Part shown: positions 36,125-45,065 of the stretch, in pieces
How positions within the stretch are numbered: the stretch's first letter is position 1
How the letters are laid out: each line of letters starts with the position of its first letter
Assembly (NCBI RefSeq): GCF_014650915.1
Contig: NZ_BMVW01000003.1
Location: forward strand, 533,384-597,383
DNA: 64,000 nucleotides
Source of the DNA: Streptomyces poonensis
GTDB lineage: Bacteria; Actinomycetota; Actinomycetes; Streptomycetales; Streptomycetaceae
Direction of reading: 5' to 3'
Made by a program: the position numbers and the translations under genes
Notes under the pieces: model-generated
Told to the model about the DNA's origin: nothing
Databases searched by the model: none
Seen by the model: only the letters and a program-made list of their open reading frames with translations

Positions 36125-37692
36125 TGCCCCGTGGCGAAGCCACTATCGGACGGGTGCTGGCTCAGATCGCGATGGTCATGAACCTCGACAAGTGCATCGG
36201 CTGCCACACCTGCTCCGTCACCTGCAAGCAGACGTGGACCAACCGCACCGGCGTCGAGTACGCCTGGTTCAACAACGTCGAGACCAAGCCCGGCGTCGGC
36301 TACCCCCGCCGCTACGAGGACCAGCAGCAGTGGAAGGGCGGCTGGATGCTCGACAAGCGCGGCCGGCTGGTCCTGCGCTCGGGCGGCCGCGTCAAGCGGC
36401 TCCTCTCCCTGTTCTCCAACCCCGACCTGCCCGGCATCGAGGACTACTACGAGCCGGTGACGTACGACTACGACAACCTGGTCAGCGCCCCGGCCGGACC
36501 GGACCTGCCGGTCGCCCGCCCCCGCTCCGTCCTCACCGGCAAGCCCACCTCCATCACCTGGGGCGCCAACTGGGAGGACGGCCTCGGCGGCGCACCCGAA
36601 CACGCCGGCGGCGACCCCAACCTCACCGGGGAGTGGGCGGAGAGGGTCAGGTTCGAGTTCGAGCAGACCTTCCTCTTCCACCTGCCCCGCCTGTGCGAGC
36701 ACTGCCTCAACCCGGCCTGTGTGTCCGCCTGCCCGTCCGGCGCGATGTACAAGCGGACCGAGGACGGCATCGTGCTCGTCGACCAGGACCGCTGCCGGGG
36801 CTGGCGCATGTGCGTCACCGCGTGCCCGTACAAGAAGGTGTACGTCAACCACGCCACCGGCAAGGCGGAGAAGTGCACCTTCTGCTTCCCCCGCATCGAG
36901 GCCGGGCAGCCCACCGTCTGCTCCGAGACCTGCGTCGGCCGCCTGCGCTACCTCGGCCTGCTGCTGTACGACGCCGACCGGGTCGGCGAGGCCGCGGCCA
37001 CCGCGGACGAGAAGGATCTGCTGGACGCCCAGCGCGATGTCTTCCTCGACCCGCGCGACCCCGAGGTGATCGCCGCGGCACGGGAGTCCGGCATCCCCGA
37101 GGACTGGCTGGCGGCCGCCCGCCGCTCCCCCGTGTACGACCTGGTGTCCCGCTACAAGGTGGCGCTGCCGCTGCACCCGGAGTACCGCACCCTGCCGATG
37201 GTCTGGTACGTGCCGCCGCTGTCCCCGGTGCTGGACGCCGTCGGCGCGGCGGGCGGGAACTCCGACGACCCCGACCACGTCTTCGCGGCCGTCACCCGGC
37301 TGCGCATCCCGCTGGAGTACCTGGCGGAACTGTTCACGGCCGGGGACACGGACGTGGTCGCCGGGGTGCTGATGAAGCTCACCGCGCTCCGGTCGTACAT
37401 GCGCGAGCGCACCCTCGGCGAGCCGGGTGACGAGGCCGTGCTCGACGCCGTCGGACTCACCGCGCGCGAGGCGGAGGACCTGCACCGGCTGCTCGCCGTC
37501 GCCAAGTACGCCGACCGGTACGTCGTCCCGGCCGCCCACAAGGAGGACGCGGCCGCGCTGTCCGCGATGGAGAACCGCTGCCCCGTCGAGTCGTCCGGCG
37601 AACCGTCCGGCGCCGACGGCCGCCGTGTGTCCCTCGGCATCCCGACCCTGCGCCGCCGTGCGCCCGAAGCCCCCGCCGGAGGCCGCCCGTGA
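36124..37692 (+). CDS. narH: Respiratory nitrate reductase beta subunit
   Basis: Electron-transfer subunit carrying three 4Fe-4S and one 3Fe-4S cluster between NarI and NarG. 522 residues. Cysteine groups are visible at CIGCHTCSVTC (24-34), CEHCLNPACVSACP, CRGWRMCVTACP (with Trp in place of one Cys, the hallmark of the 3Fe-4S site) and CTFCFPRIEAGQPTVCSETC. ATG 36124 overlaps the last base of the narG stop. Confidence 0.97.
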   Translation: MPRGEATIGRVLAQIAMVMNLDKCIGCHTCSVTCKQTWTNRTGVEYAWFNNVETKPGVGYPRRYEDQQQWKGGWMLDKRGRLVLRSGGRVKRLLSLFSNPDLPGIEDYYEPVTYDYDNLVSAPAGPDLPVARPRSVLTGKPTSITWGANWEDGLGGAPEHAGGDPNLTGEWAERVRFEFEQTFLFHLPRLCEHCLNPACVSACPSGAMYKRTEDGIVLVDQDRCRGWRMCVTACPYKKVYVNHATGKAEKCTFCFPRIEAGQPTVCSETCVGRLRYLGLLLYDADRVGEAAATADEKDLLDAQRDVFLDPRDPEVIAAARESGIPEDWLAAARRSPVYDLVSRYKVALPLHPEYRTLPMVWYVPPLSPVLDAVGAAGGNSDDPDHVFAAVTRLRIPLEYLAELFTAGDTDVVAGVLMKLTALRSYMRERTLGEPGDEAVLDAVGLTAREAEDLHRLLAVAKYADRYVVPAAHKEDAAALSAMENRCPVESSGEPSGADGRRVSLGIPTLRRRAPEAPAGGRP

Positions 37693-38492
37693 GCCCGCAG
37701 CCCACCACTGTGAGCGGCATGGTGCGCGGCCGCGTCCGCGCGGCCCTGCGCCGCCCGCCCCGCCCCGTCCGGCCGTCCTCGCTCACGCCCGAGGAGGCCG
37801 AGGAACGCGCCCTGCTGCTGCGGCTGACGTCCCTGCTGCTGCAGTACCCGGACGCCGAGCTCGCTGCCGCCCGGCCCGAGCTGTCGGCCGCCGTCCAGGC
37901 GCTGCCGCCCTCCGCGGCGGCCGTGCACCTGGCCGCCTTCACCACCTGGTTCGCCGGGCAGGAGCCCCAGGCACTGGAGCGGCACTACGTCGACATGTTC
38001 GACCTGCGCCGCAAGAGCAGCCTGTACCTGACCTACTACCTGCACGGCGACACCCGCCGCCGGGGCATGGCCCTGCTCGCCCTGGCCCAGTGCTACCGCG
38101 CCGCCGGCTGGGACGCCGGCACGGGCGAACTCCCCGACCACCTCCCGGTCGTGCTGGAGTACGCCGCGCTCGCCGGGCCGCGCGCCGGTGAGGCACCGCT
38201 GCGCCGGCACCGCCGCGGTCTGGCTCTGATCCACCGTGCGCTGACCGACGCGGACTCGCCTTACGGGCACGTCCTGGCCGCGCTGCTCACGCTGCTGCCC
38301 CCGCCCACCGAGGCCGATGCGCGGGCCGTGGCCGAGCTGGCCGCCCAGGGCCCGCCCGACGAGGAGGTCGGCCTCGACCCCTACGGAACGTACGGCGCCG
38401 GTGAGTTCGCGCCGCCCGGCGCCTTCGTACCGCCCGAGCAGGCCGCCCCCACCCTCGTACCGCCCCTCACGATCCCAGGAGGTACCCGATGA
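37689..38492 (+). CDS. narJ: Nitrate reductase molybdenum cofactor assembly chaperone
   Basis: Private chaperone that holds apo-NarGH until molybdenum cofactor is inserted. 267 residues. The core LLRLTSLLLQYPDAELAAARPEL and HYVDMFDLRRKSSLYLTYYLHGDTRRRG match NarJ well, the latter being its best-conserved block. An Ala/Pro-rich C-terminal tail follows. GTG 37689 overlaps the narH stop as GTGA. Confidence 0.95.
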   Translation: MSPQPTTVSGMVRGRVRAALRRPPRPVRPSSLTPEEAEERALLLRLTSLLLQYPDAELAAARPELSAAVQALPPSAAAVHLAAFTTWFAGQEPQALERHYVDMFDLRRKSSLYLTYYLHGDTRRRGMALLALAQCYRAAGWDAGTGELPDHLPVVLEYAALAGPRAGEAPLRRHRRGLALIHRALTDADSPYGHVLAALLTLLPPPTEADARAVAELAAQGPPDEEVGLDPYGTYGAGEFAPPGAFVPPEQAAPTLVPPLTIPGGTR

Positions 38493-39238
38493 ACGCCGCC
38501 GACCTGCTCCTCTGGGTCGCCGTGCCCTACATCTGCCTCGCCGTCTTCGCGGTGGGACATGTCTGGCGGTACCGGCAGGACCAGTTCGGCTGGACCTCCC
38601 GCACCAGCCAGCTCCTGGAACACCGCTGGCTGCGCTGGGGGAGCCCGCTGTTCCACCTCGGTGCCTTCATGGTGATCGCCGGGCATGTGGTGGGGCTGGC
38701 CGTGCCCGCCTCCTGGACCGAGGCGGCCGGCATCAGCGAGCACACGTACCACACCACCGCCGTCTGGGCCGGTTCGGTCGCGGGCGTGGCCATGGTCGCC
38801 GGGCTGGGCATGCTGTGCGCCCGGCGGCTGCTGACGCGGCGGATCCGCCTGGGCACCGACCGCAGCGACAAGCTCCTCTTCCCGCTGCTGTCCGCGACCG
38901 TCGTGCTCGGTATCACGGCCACCGCCGCGCACAACGTCTTCGGCGGTGGCTACGACTACCGTTCCACGGTCTCCGTCTGGTTCCGCGGCCTGTTCACCCT
39001 CCAGCCGCAGCCCGAGGCGATCAGCGGCGCTCCGCTGCTGTTCCAGCTCCACGCCCTGACCGCCTGCCTGCTCTTCGCCGCCTGGCCGTTCACCCGCCTG
39101 GTCCACGTGTGGAGCGCGCCGGTCGGCTATCTCGTCCGCCCCTACCTGGTCTACCGGCGGCGGGCCGGGGCTCAGGCCCCGGCGGGCGGCCCGACGAGGA
39201 AGTTGTCACCGGAACCGGGCGGACGGCCCGCGAGGTAG
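38489..39238 (+). CDS. narI: Respiratory nitrate reductase gamma subunit (cytochrome b)
   Basis: Membrane anchor and di-haem b quinol oxidase of the nitrate reductase. 249 residues with five helices. His ligands sit in FAVGHVWRYR, LFHLGAFMVIAGHVVGL, and LLFQLHALTACLLFAAWPFTRLVHVWSAP. ATG 38489 overlaps the narJ stop as ATGA. The last 67 bp (39172-39238) overlap the 3' end of the convergent dehydrogenase gene. Confidence 0.95.
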   Translation: MNAADLLLWVAVPYICLAVFAVGHVWRYRQDQFGWTSRTSQLLEHRWLRWGSPLFHLGAFMVIAGHVVGLAVPASWTEAAGISEHTYHTTAVWAGSVAGVAMVAGLGMLCARRLLTRRIRLGTDRSDKLLFPLLSATVVLGITATAAHNVFGGGYDYRSTVSVWFRGLFTLQPQPEAISGAPLLFQLHALTACLLFAAWPFTRLVHVWSAPVGYLVRPYLVYRRRAGAQAPAGGPTRKLSPEPGGRPAR

Positions 39239-40197
39239 TCCCCGACGTTGGCCACCGTCGTCTCGACGATCTGGCCGACCGCGTCGCGCGTGAAGTACGC
39301 CTGGTGGGAGGTGACGAGGACGTTGGAGAAGGTCATGAGGCGGGCGAGCCGCTCGTCGGTCATCACCTCCAGGGACTTGTCGAGGAAGAAGACCCCGGCC
39401 TCCTCCTCGTACACGTCCAGGCCGACGCCGCTGAGCCGCCCCGCGCGCAGGGTGGCCAGCAGGGCGTCGGTGTCGACCAGGCCGCCGCGGCTGGAGTTGA
39501 CCAGGAGGGCGTCGTCCTTCATCAGGGCCAGGGCGTCGGCGTCCACCAGGTGGTGGGTGTTCTCCATCAGCGGCACGTGCAGGCTGACGAGGTCCGCCTC
39601 CGCGAACAGCCGGTCGCGCTCGACGTACTTCATGCCGAGGGCCAGGCAGTCGGGGTTCTCGTTGATGTCCCAGCCCAGCAGCCGCATCCCGAAGCCGTGG
39701 GCGATCCGGGCGAACGCGGCGCCGATCTTGCCGGTGCCCACCACGCCGGCCGTCCGGCCGTGCAGGTCGCGGCCCATCAGCCCGTCCAGCCGGAAGTCGA
39801 ACTCGCGGGTACGGTGGGCGGCCCGCACGATCCTGCGGTTGACGGAGAGCGCCAGTGTCCAGGCGAACTCGGCGACCGAGTACGGCGAGTAGTACGAGAC
39901 CCGGGCCACCGTCAGGCCCAGTTCGCCGGCGGCGGCCAGGTCGATGTTGTTGTAGCCGGTGGAGCGCTGGGCGATCATCCTGGTCCCGCCGTCCGCCAGG
40001 GCCCGCAGCACCCGCGCGTCCAGGGTGTCGTTGACGCTGCTGAGCACGATCTCGTGGCCCGCGGCGGTGGGTACCGTGTCCGCGTCCAGGAACATCCTCA
40101 GACAGCGCAGCTCATGGCTGCCGGTGAACGCCCGGTCGAGCGCCTGCTGGAGCAGGGCCTCCTCGTCCGCGAGGACGCCGTACGCGACGATCTCCAC
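39172..40197 (-). CDS. D-2-hydroxyacid dehydrogenase (D-lactate dehydrogenase type)
   Basis: NAD-dependent reduction of a 2-oxoacid, probably pyruvate to D-lactate. 341 residues. Visible: the Rossmann GVVGTGKIGAAFARIAHGFG (about 150-170), Arg in VNSSRGGLVDTDAL, Glu in YEEEAGVFF and the His of LVTSHQAYFTRDA. The overall pattern, including RSTGYNNIDL and SPYSVAEFAWTL, is that of LdhA. GGAG lies 5 nt before GTG 40197. Fermentative lactate formation would fit the hypoxia island. No DevR-like box was seen immediately upstream. Confidence 0.9.
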   Translation of the reverse strand: MEIVAYGVLADEEALLQQALDRAFTGSHELRCLRMFLDADTVPTAAGHEIVLSSVNDTLDARVLRALADGGTRMIAQRSTGYNNIDLAAAGELGLTVARVSYYSPYSVAEFAWTLALSVNRRIVRAAHRTREFDFRLDGLMGRDLHGRTAGVVGTGKIGAAFARIAHGFGMRLLGWDINENPDCLALGMKYVERDRLFAEADLVSLHVPLMENTHHLVDADALALMKDDALLVNSSRGGLVDTDALLATLRAGRLSGVGLDVYEEEAGVFFLDKSLEVMTDERLARLMTFSNVLVTSHQAYFTRDAVGQIVETTVANVGDYLAGRPPGSGDNFLVGPPAGA

Positions 40198-40270
40198 ATG
40201 CTCTCCATGTCAGGTCGGGGGATGCGAGGGGGGCTCGGGGGAATGCGGCGGGGGAGACCGCGGCTCCAGG

Positions 40271-40963
40271 TCAGTGGCCGCCGTGGCGCAGCCGGTCCCG
40301 GGCCTCGGTGGCGATGACGGCCGCCTGGATGCGGCGTTCGACACCGAGCTTGGCCAGCAGGCGGGATATGTGGTTCTTGACCGTCTTCTCGGCGAGGTAG
40401 AGGCGCTGCCCGATCTGGCGGTTGGTCAGTCCCTCGCCGATCAGGGCCAGGATCTCCCGTTCCCGCTCGGTCAGCCCCGGCAGTGCGTCCGGCTCCTCCT
40501 TCTTCTCCTGGCCGCCCCGCAGCCGGGCCATCAGCTTGGCGGTCGCGCTGGGGTCGAGCAGCGACTGGCCGCGGGCCACCGTGCGGACGGCGGACACCAG
40601 GTCGGAGCCCTGTATCTGCTTCAGCACGTATCCGGAGGCCCCCGCCATGATCGAGTCCAGCAGGGCCTCCTCGTCGTCGAACGAGGTCAGCATGAGGCAG
40701 GCGAGGTCGGGCATGCGGGAGCGCAGCTCCCGGCAGACGGTCACCCCGTCGCCGTCCGGCAGGCGGACGTCGAGGACCGCGACCTGCGGGCGCAGGGCGG
40801 GGACCCGGACGAGGGCCTGCTCGACGGTGGCGGCCTCGCCGACCACGGTGATGCCCGGCTCGTCGTTCAGCAGGTCATGCACCCCACGCCGGACCACCTC
40901 GTGGTCGTCCAGCAGGAAGACCCGGATCGGGGTGTCGGGTCCGGGCTGTTCGCCGTCCGCCAT
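40271..40963 (-). CDS. osdR: NarL/LuxR-family response regulator, DevR/OsdR type
   Basis: 230 residues. Receiver domain with the acidic pair in FLLDDHEVV, phospho-acceptor Asp65 in [13 protein letters not shown] and Lys in GYVLKQIQG. LuxR-type HTH at the C-terminus: [20 protein letters not shown] and [20 protein letters not shown]. The [18 protein letters not shown] and [16 protein letters not shown] blocks are closest to mycobacterial DevR/DosR and Streptomyces OsdR. GAGGAG lies before ATG 40963. It probably binds the GGGCCG-type boxes described in this island, including those in its own promoter. The cognate kinase is encoded at 19206-20924. Confidence 0.92.
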   Translation of the reverse strand: MADGEQPGPDTPIRVFLLDDHEVVRRGVHDLLNDEPGITVVGEAATVEQALVRVPALRPQVAVLDVRLPDGDGVTVCRELRSRMPDLACLMLTSFDDEEALLDSIMAGASGYVLKQIQGSDLVSAVRTVARGQSLLDPSATAKLMARLRGGQEKKEEPDALPGLTEREREILALIGEGLTNRQIGQRLYLAEKTVKNHISRLLAKLGVERRIQAAVIATEARDRLRHGGH

Positions 40964-41108
40964 CGTCGATGCTCCTCGTTGTGCGTCGCGTTCAGAGTTG
41001 TACACGGTCTACCGAATTATGCGTTCCGTGCCGCTCCGTGCCGGTGTCCGCCGGTGAACGGATCAGTCTCCCGCTCCGGATCCTTCTCGTTCCAGGGCCG
41101 GAGGGCCA

Positions 41109-41182
41109 GGGCCGATCGGCCCTGATTTCCGCCCGCGCCCGGTGCGCACCTCGGCCGGACGCGGACCGGGACCGAACGGCCC
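41109..41182. promoter_or_regulatory. Two DevR/OsdR-like boxes between osdR and the FMN-binding gene
   Basis: AGGGCCGATCGGCCCT (core 41109-41122) is a perfect 16-bp palindrome, the best box in the window. GGACCGAACGGCCC (41169-41182) is a second site 60 bp away. They occupy the 309-bp gap 40964-41272, which shows nothing else recognisable, and could serve both divergent genes, implying autoregulation. Confidence 0.6.
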
Positions 41183-41272
41183 TACCGCCACTGTCACCGC
41201 GCGGCGTCCAATGGACCGATCCACCCTGCCCGTGGTCCGCCGCCGCGGACGCCCGCCGGGAGACACACGGCA

Positions 41273-41827
41273 TTGAGCGACGACCCCATACGGACATCCA
41301 CCATGACGATCAACAGCGCCTTGCCCTCCACCGCCGGGCCACGGCAGAGCGTGGCACTCGACGGCTCCGAAGCCCTGCGGCTGCTCGGCAGCGTCTCCCT
41401 GGGGAGGATCGTTTTCACCCAGCACGCGCTGCCGACCATCCGCCCGGTCAACCACCTTCTCGACAACGGCTCCATCATCATCCGCACCCACGAGGGCTCG
41501 GCCCTGACGTCGCACACCCGTCACTCCAACGCCTCGAACGGTTCGGACCGACCGGGCGGTTCGGAGGGTTCGGACGGCCCGGGTGTCGTCGTCGCCTACG
41601 AGGCCGACGACATCGACCCCGCCACGCGCCTCGGGTGGAGCGTGGTCGTCACCGGGTACGCCCGCCTGGTCACCGATCCGCGCGAACTGGCCCGCTACCG
41701 GGCGCTCCTCCATCCCTGGGTGCAGCAGACCATGGACTACACGGTCCGTATCCACCCCGACCTGGTGACGGGGATCCGGCTGATCGCCGTGGACGAACCC
41801 GTGGCGGGCCCACCCGCGGCCGAGTGA
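41273..41827 (+). CDS. Pyridoxamine 5'-phosphate oxidase-fold (FMN-binding) protein
   Basis: 184 residues from TTG 41273. The pattern EALRLLGSVSLGRIVFTQHALPTIRPVNHLLDNGSIIIRT and GWSVVVTGYARLVTDP is that of small split-barrel flavoproteins common in actinobacterial dormancy regulons. The loop that usually reads KxxAL is replaced by an insert rich in Ser, Gly and Asp (HSNASNGSDRPGGSEGSDGP, about residues 84-103). GGGAG lies about 11 nt before the TTG; ATG 41303 is an alternative without ribosome site. It is divergent from osdR. Confidence 0.85.
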   Translation: MSDDPIRTSTMTINSALPSTAGPRQSVALDGSEALRLLGSVSLGRIVFTQHALPTIRPVNHLLDNGSIIIRTHEGSALTSHTRHSNASNGSDRPGGSEGSDGPGVVVAYEADDIDPATRLGWSVVVTGYARLVTDPRELARYRALLHPWVQQTMDYTVRIHPDLVTGIRLIAVDEPVAGPPAAE

Positions 41828-41834
41828 ATCACGG

Positions 41835-41869
41835 CGGTGACCGTCCCCGTCCTGTGCGAACGGTCACCG
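41835..41869 (+). terminator. Hairpin after the FMN-binding gene
   Basis: CGGTGACCGT (41835-41844) pairs perfectly with ACGGTCACCG (41860-41869), 10 bp, loop 15 nt, beginning 8 bp after the stop. Two exact copies of the 14-mer GTGCGACTCGGCCT follow at 41897-41924. Confidence 0.7.
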
Positions 41870-41932
41870 GCCCCGCCCATGTGGCCGGCCCGGCCCGTGC
41901 GACTCGGCCTGTGCGACTCGGCCTGTGCGGCT

Positions 41933-42052
41933 TCAGGTGAGCCGGCCCTTGATCCGCCACATCCCCGACGCCCCGAGCGGCATCGCGGAACCGAGGTGCA
42001 TCCCGGGTTCCGGCCACTGGAAGGCCCAGTACCGCTCGACCGGCTGATACTC
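41933..42052 (-). pseudogene. Relic of an ABC-2-type permease C-terminus
   Basis: The reverse frame directly after the macrodomain gene's stop reads EYQPVERYWAFQWPEP then GMHLGSAMPLGASGMWRIKG and a stop. The pattern YQP-x2-RYWAFQW-x-E-x-G followed by a hydrophobic stretch and a basic tail is how many Streptomyces ABC-2 permeases end. Only about 39 codons survive, and the rest of the gene appears to have been replaced by the macrodomain gene, whose stop codon overlaps the junction. Confidence 0.5.
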
Positions 42053-42053
42053 C

Positions 42054-42575
42054 CTAGTTCCCGTGCCCGTGGACCTGCCCGGCGAACGCCTCGAACGCCC
42101 GCTCGTCGAACAGGACGAACCTGACTTCCTCCACGGCGGTCTCCGTCTCCCGCACCGTCTGCACGGCGATACGGGCCGCGTCGTCCATCGGCCACCTGTA
42201 GACACCCGTGGAAACGGCAGGGAACGCGACCGTACGGGCGCCGAGTCCGTCGGCCACCCGCAGGGACTCGCGGTAGCAGGAGACGAGCAGGGCGGAGCGG
42301 TCCTCGGTGGGCGAGAACACCGGGCCCACGGTGTGGATGACCCAGCGCGCGTCCAGGTCGCCGGCCGTGGTGGCGACCGCCTGGCCGGTGGGCAGCCCCC
42401 TGCCGTACCTGGATGCGCGGAGGGCGCGGCACTCGGCGAGGATCGCGGGGCCGCCCCGGCGGTGGATGGCGCCGTCGACGCCTCCGCCGCCTAGGAGGGA
42501 GGAGTTCGCCGCGTTGACGACGGCGTCGACGGACTGCCGGGTGATGTCGCCCTGCACCAGCGTGACGGTGGTCAT
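42054..42575 (-). CDS. Macrodomain protein (O-acetyl-ADP-ribose deacetylase type)
   Basis: 173 residues forming a single MacroD-type macrodomain: [38 protein letters not shown] (ADP-ribose and catalytic loop), [12 protein letters not shown] and [21 protein letters not shown]. These features match enzymes that remove ADP-ribose from proteins or deacetylate O-acetyl-ADP-ribose, the sirtuin by-product; a sirtuin is encoded at 8441. GGAGGAG precedes ATG 42575, which overlaps the upstream FAD-protein stop by 4 bp. Confidence 0.93.
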   Translation of the reverse strand: MTTVTLVQGDITRQSVDAVVNAANSSLLGGGGVDGAIHRRGGPAILAECRALRASRYGRGLPTGQAVATTAGDLDARWVIHTVGPVFSPTEDRSALLVSCYRESLRVADGLGARTVAFPAVSTGVYRWPMDDAARIAVQTVRETETAVEEVRFVLFDERAFEAFAGQVHGHGN

Positions 42576-44032
42576 GCGCGCTCCTCCTGCCGCTCCTCGG
42601 CCACACGGCCGGCCGGCGTCCGGCGCAGATGCCGCCACACCGCCTTGGCCGCGTTGTGTCCCGACATGCCGTGCACGCCCGGGCCGGGCGGGGTGGCCGA
42701 CGAGCACAGGAACACCGCCGGGTGCGGGGTGTTGTAAGGGAAGGCGGAGAACCTGGGGCGGAGCAGGAGCTGCAGGCCCGAGGCGGCTCCGCAGGCGATG
42801 TCGCCGCCGATGTAGTTGGCGTTGCGGGCGGCGATCTCGGGCGGTCCGGCGGTGGCACGGGCGAGGACCCGGTCGCGGAACCCCGGTGCGAAACGCTCCA
42901 GTTGGCGTTCGATCGCGTCGGTGAGGTCGCCGTTCCAGCCGTTCGGGACATGGCCGTACGCCCAGAAGACGTGCTTGCCCTCGGGGGCCCGGGTGCGGTC
43001 GGCGACACCGGGCTGCACGGTGATCAGGAAGGGCACGTCCGGGGCACGGCCCGCGCGGGCGACCGCGTCCAGGGCCGTGCCGATCTCCGTGTGGTCGGCG
43101 GCCACCTGTACGGTGCCGGCCCTGCGCGCCTCCTCCGCCGTCCACGGCACGGGGCCGTCCAGCGCGTAGTCGATCTTGAAGACGCCGGCGCCGTAGCGGT
43201 ACGACTCGTAGTGGTGCCCGAAGCCCGCGATCCGGGCCAGGGCGGCGGGTGAGGTGTCGAAGACGTACGCGCGCGCGGGCGGCAGGTCGTCGAGCCGCTT
43301 GACCTCGTAGTCGGTGTGGACGGCACCGCCGAGGTCCCGGAGGTACGCGGCGAGCGCGTCGGAGATCGACTGGGAGCCGCCGCGGGCGACCGGCCAGCCG
43401 CGCGCGTGTGCGGCCAGCGCGAAGACCAGGCCGACGGCGCCGGTGGCGAGGCCGTCGAGGGGCGCGATGACATGGGCGACCAGGCCGGAGAAGAGGGTCT
43501 TGGCGCGCTCGTCGCGGAAGCGGCGCATCAGCCAGGTGGCGGGCGGCAGTCCGGTGAGCCCGAAGCGGGCCAGGGTGACCGGGTCGCGCGGCAGCGCGGT
43601 CAGCGGCAGCGACATGAAGTCCCGCAGCAGGGTGTCCCAGCGGGGCAGGAAGGACTCCACGAGCCTGCGGTACGTCCCCGCGTCGCGCGGTCCGAACGAG
43701 GCGGCCGTCTCGGCGACCGACCGCGACAGCACCGCGGCCGTGCCGTCGGGGAACGGGTGCGCCATGGGCAGAGGGGCGTGCGCCCACTGAAGCCCGTACC
43801 GCTCGAGCGGCATCGTGCGGAACACGGGCGAGTTGATGCCGAGCGGATGCGCCGCCGAGCAGGGGTCGTGCCGGAAGCCCGGCAGGGTGAGCTCCTCGGT
43901 GCGGGCGCCTCCGCCGACGGTCCCCTTCGCCTCGAACACGGCCACGGAGAAACCGCGGCGGGCGAGCTCCACGGCGGCCGTCAGTCCGTTCGGGCCAGCA
44001 CCCACCACGACCGCATCGAGCATCGACGGCAC
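42572..44032 (-). CDS. FAD-dependent oxidoreductase (phytoene-desaturase-like)
   Basis: 486 residues. N-terminal dinucleotide-binding motif [30 protein letters not shown] (residues 7-36) followed by [14 protein letters not shown]. The C-terminal [20 protein letters not shown] closes the FAD domain. The overall pattern is of CrtI/amine oxidase-like proteins annotated as phytoene dehydrogenase-related, but no carotenoid genes are near and the substrate is unknown. AAGGAG lies 7 nt before GTG 44032. It is translationally coupled to the macrodomain gene downstream. Confidence 0.85.
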   Translation of the reverse strand: MPSMLDAVVVGAGPNGLTAAVELARRGFSVAVFEAKGTVGGGARTEELTLPGFRHDPCSAAHPLGINSPVFRTMPLERYGLQWAHAPLPMAHPFPDGTAAVLSRSVAETAASFGPRDAGTYRRLVESFLPRWDTLLRDFMSLPLTALPRDPVTLARFGLTGLPPATWLMRRFRDERAKTLFSGLVAHVIAPLDGLATGAVGLVFALAAHARGWPVARGGSQSISDALAAYLRDLGGAVHTDYEVKRLDDLPPARAYVFDTSPAALARIAGFGHHYESYRYGAGVFKIDYALDGPVPWTAEEARRAGTVQVAADHTEIGTALDAVARAGRAPDVPFLITVQPGVADRTRAPEGKHVFWAYGHVPNGWNGDLTDAIERQLERFAPGFRDRVLARATAGPPEIAARNANYIGGDIACGAASGLQLLLRPRFSAFPYNTPHPAVFLCSSATPPGPGVHGMSGHNAAKAVWRHLRRTPAGRVAEERQEERA

Positions 44033-44120
44033 CTTCGGACTCCTTCGTCAGCCGATCCCGTCGCGGCCGGCGGCCGCTCGGGATGGGTATCAGGGGATCA
44101 GGATATGACCCCGCGGGGCG

Positions 44121-44966
44121 TCAGACCCCGGTCGAGAGCAGGTCCACGACCCTGCGGGCCGTCGCCGTGTCCCGTGCCGCGCTGAACGGCAGGGTGTTGC
44201 CGCCGGCGACCCGGAACGGCTCGCCGGCCAGGGTCAGATGAGCACCGCCCGCCTCCTCGACCAGCAGCAGACCCGCCGCATGGTCCCAGGCGGCCTCCCA
44301 GTCGAAGACCGTGGCGTCCAGCGCGCCGCGCGCGACGGCGAGGTACTCCAGCCCGGCCGAGCCGCACGGGCGCGGGGCGACGCCCTCGGTGCGCAGACCG
44401 AGCAGGGCGCGCTTCTGCTCCTCGGTCGTGTAGTCCGGGTGGGACGTGGCCACCCGGAGCTCGCTGCCCGGTTCGGGCGATCCCGCGCGCAGGGGCTCGC
44501 CGTCGAGGACGGCACCCCGGCCCCTGACGGCCACGGCGAGCTGGTCGAGGACCGGGGCGTAGGTCCACGACGCCTGGACGACACCGTGCCGGACGAGGGC
44601 GACCAGGGTGCAGAAGCCGGTGTCGCCGTGGACGAACTGACGGGTGCCGTCGACCGGGTCGACGATCCACACCGGCGCCTCGCCGCGTATCGCCCCGTAC
44701 GACGCCGGGTCGGCGTGCACGGCCTCCTCGCCGACCACCGCCGAGCCGGGCAGCAGTGCGGTCAGCGCCTCCGTCAGATACAGCTCGGCCTTGCGGTCCG
44801 CGTCCGTCACCAGGTCGTGCGGGCCGCTCTTCTGGTCCACCTCGTCCGCGGCGAGCTGCCGGAAGCGCGGCATGATCTCCGTGGCGGCGGCCTTGCGGAC
44901 GGCCTCTTCTACGTCGGCGGCGTGCCGGGCGAGAAACTCATCGATGGTTCCCGGATGTTCGATCAT
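44121..44966 (-). CDS. Inositol-monophosphatase-family phosphatase
   Basis: 281 residues with the three metal-site motifs of the family: Glu in GSAVVGEEAVHA, WIVDPVDGTRQFVHGD, and DWEAAWDHAAGLLLVEEAGG. The family includes inositol-1-phosphatase, histidinol phosphatase and 3'-phosphoadenosine phosphatase; the sequence alone does not choose among them. A GGAG is only 2 nt from ATG 44966. It is upstream of the FAD-protein gene on the same strand with an 88-bp gap. Confidence 0.9.
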   Translation of the reverse strand: MIEHPGTIDEFLARHAADVEEAVRKAAATEIMPRFRQLAADEVDQKSGPHDLVTDADRKAELYLTEALTALLPGSAVVGEEAVHADPASYGAIRGEAPVWIVDPVDGTRQFVHGDTGFCTLVALVRHGVVQASWTYAPVLDQLAVAVRGRGAVLDGEPLRAGSPEPGSELRVATSHPDYTTEEQKRALLGLRTEGVAPRPCGSAGLEYLAVARGALDATVFDWEAAWDHAAGLLLVEEAGGAHLTLAGEPFRVAGGNTLPFSAARDTATARRVVDLLSTGV

Positions 44967-45065
44967 GACTCCATCAGATCACGCCCCACTGACAATCCCC
45001 ATCCGGCCGGACACTTCGGACGAACCTCCGTTCGATCAAGGGTCGATCGGCGGCTCGCCGGCCCG

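Noticed and set aside
36118..37539. Long minus-strand frame opposite narH
   Set aside because: narH has all four cysteine groups and overlapping starts with narG and narJ; the opposite frame is a bias artefact.
40198..40270. DevR-like box in front of the D-hydroxyacid dehydrogenase gene
   Set aside because: No 6+2+6 palindrome of the required form is present; the short gap holds only G-rich sequence, so co-regulation is not supported here.
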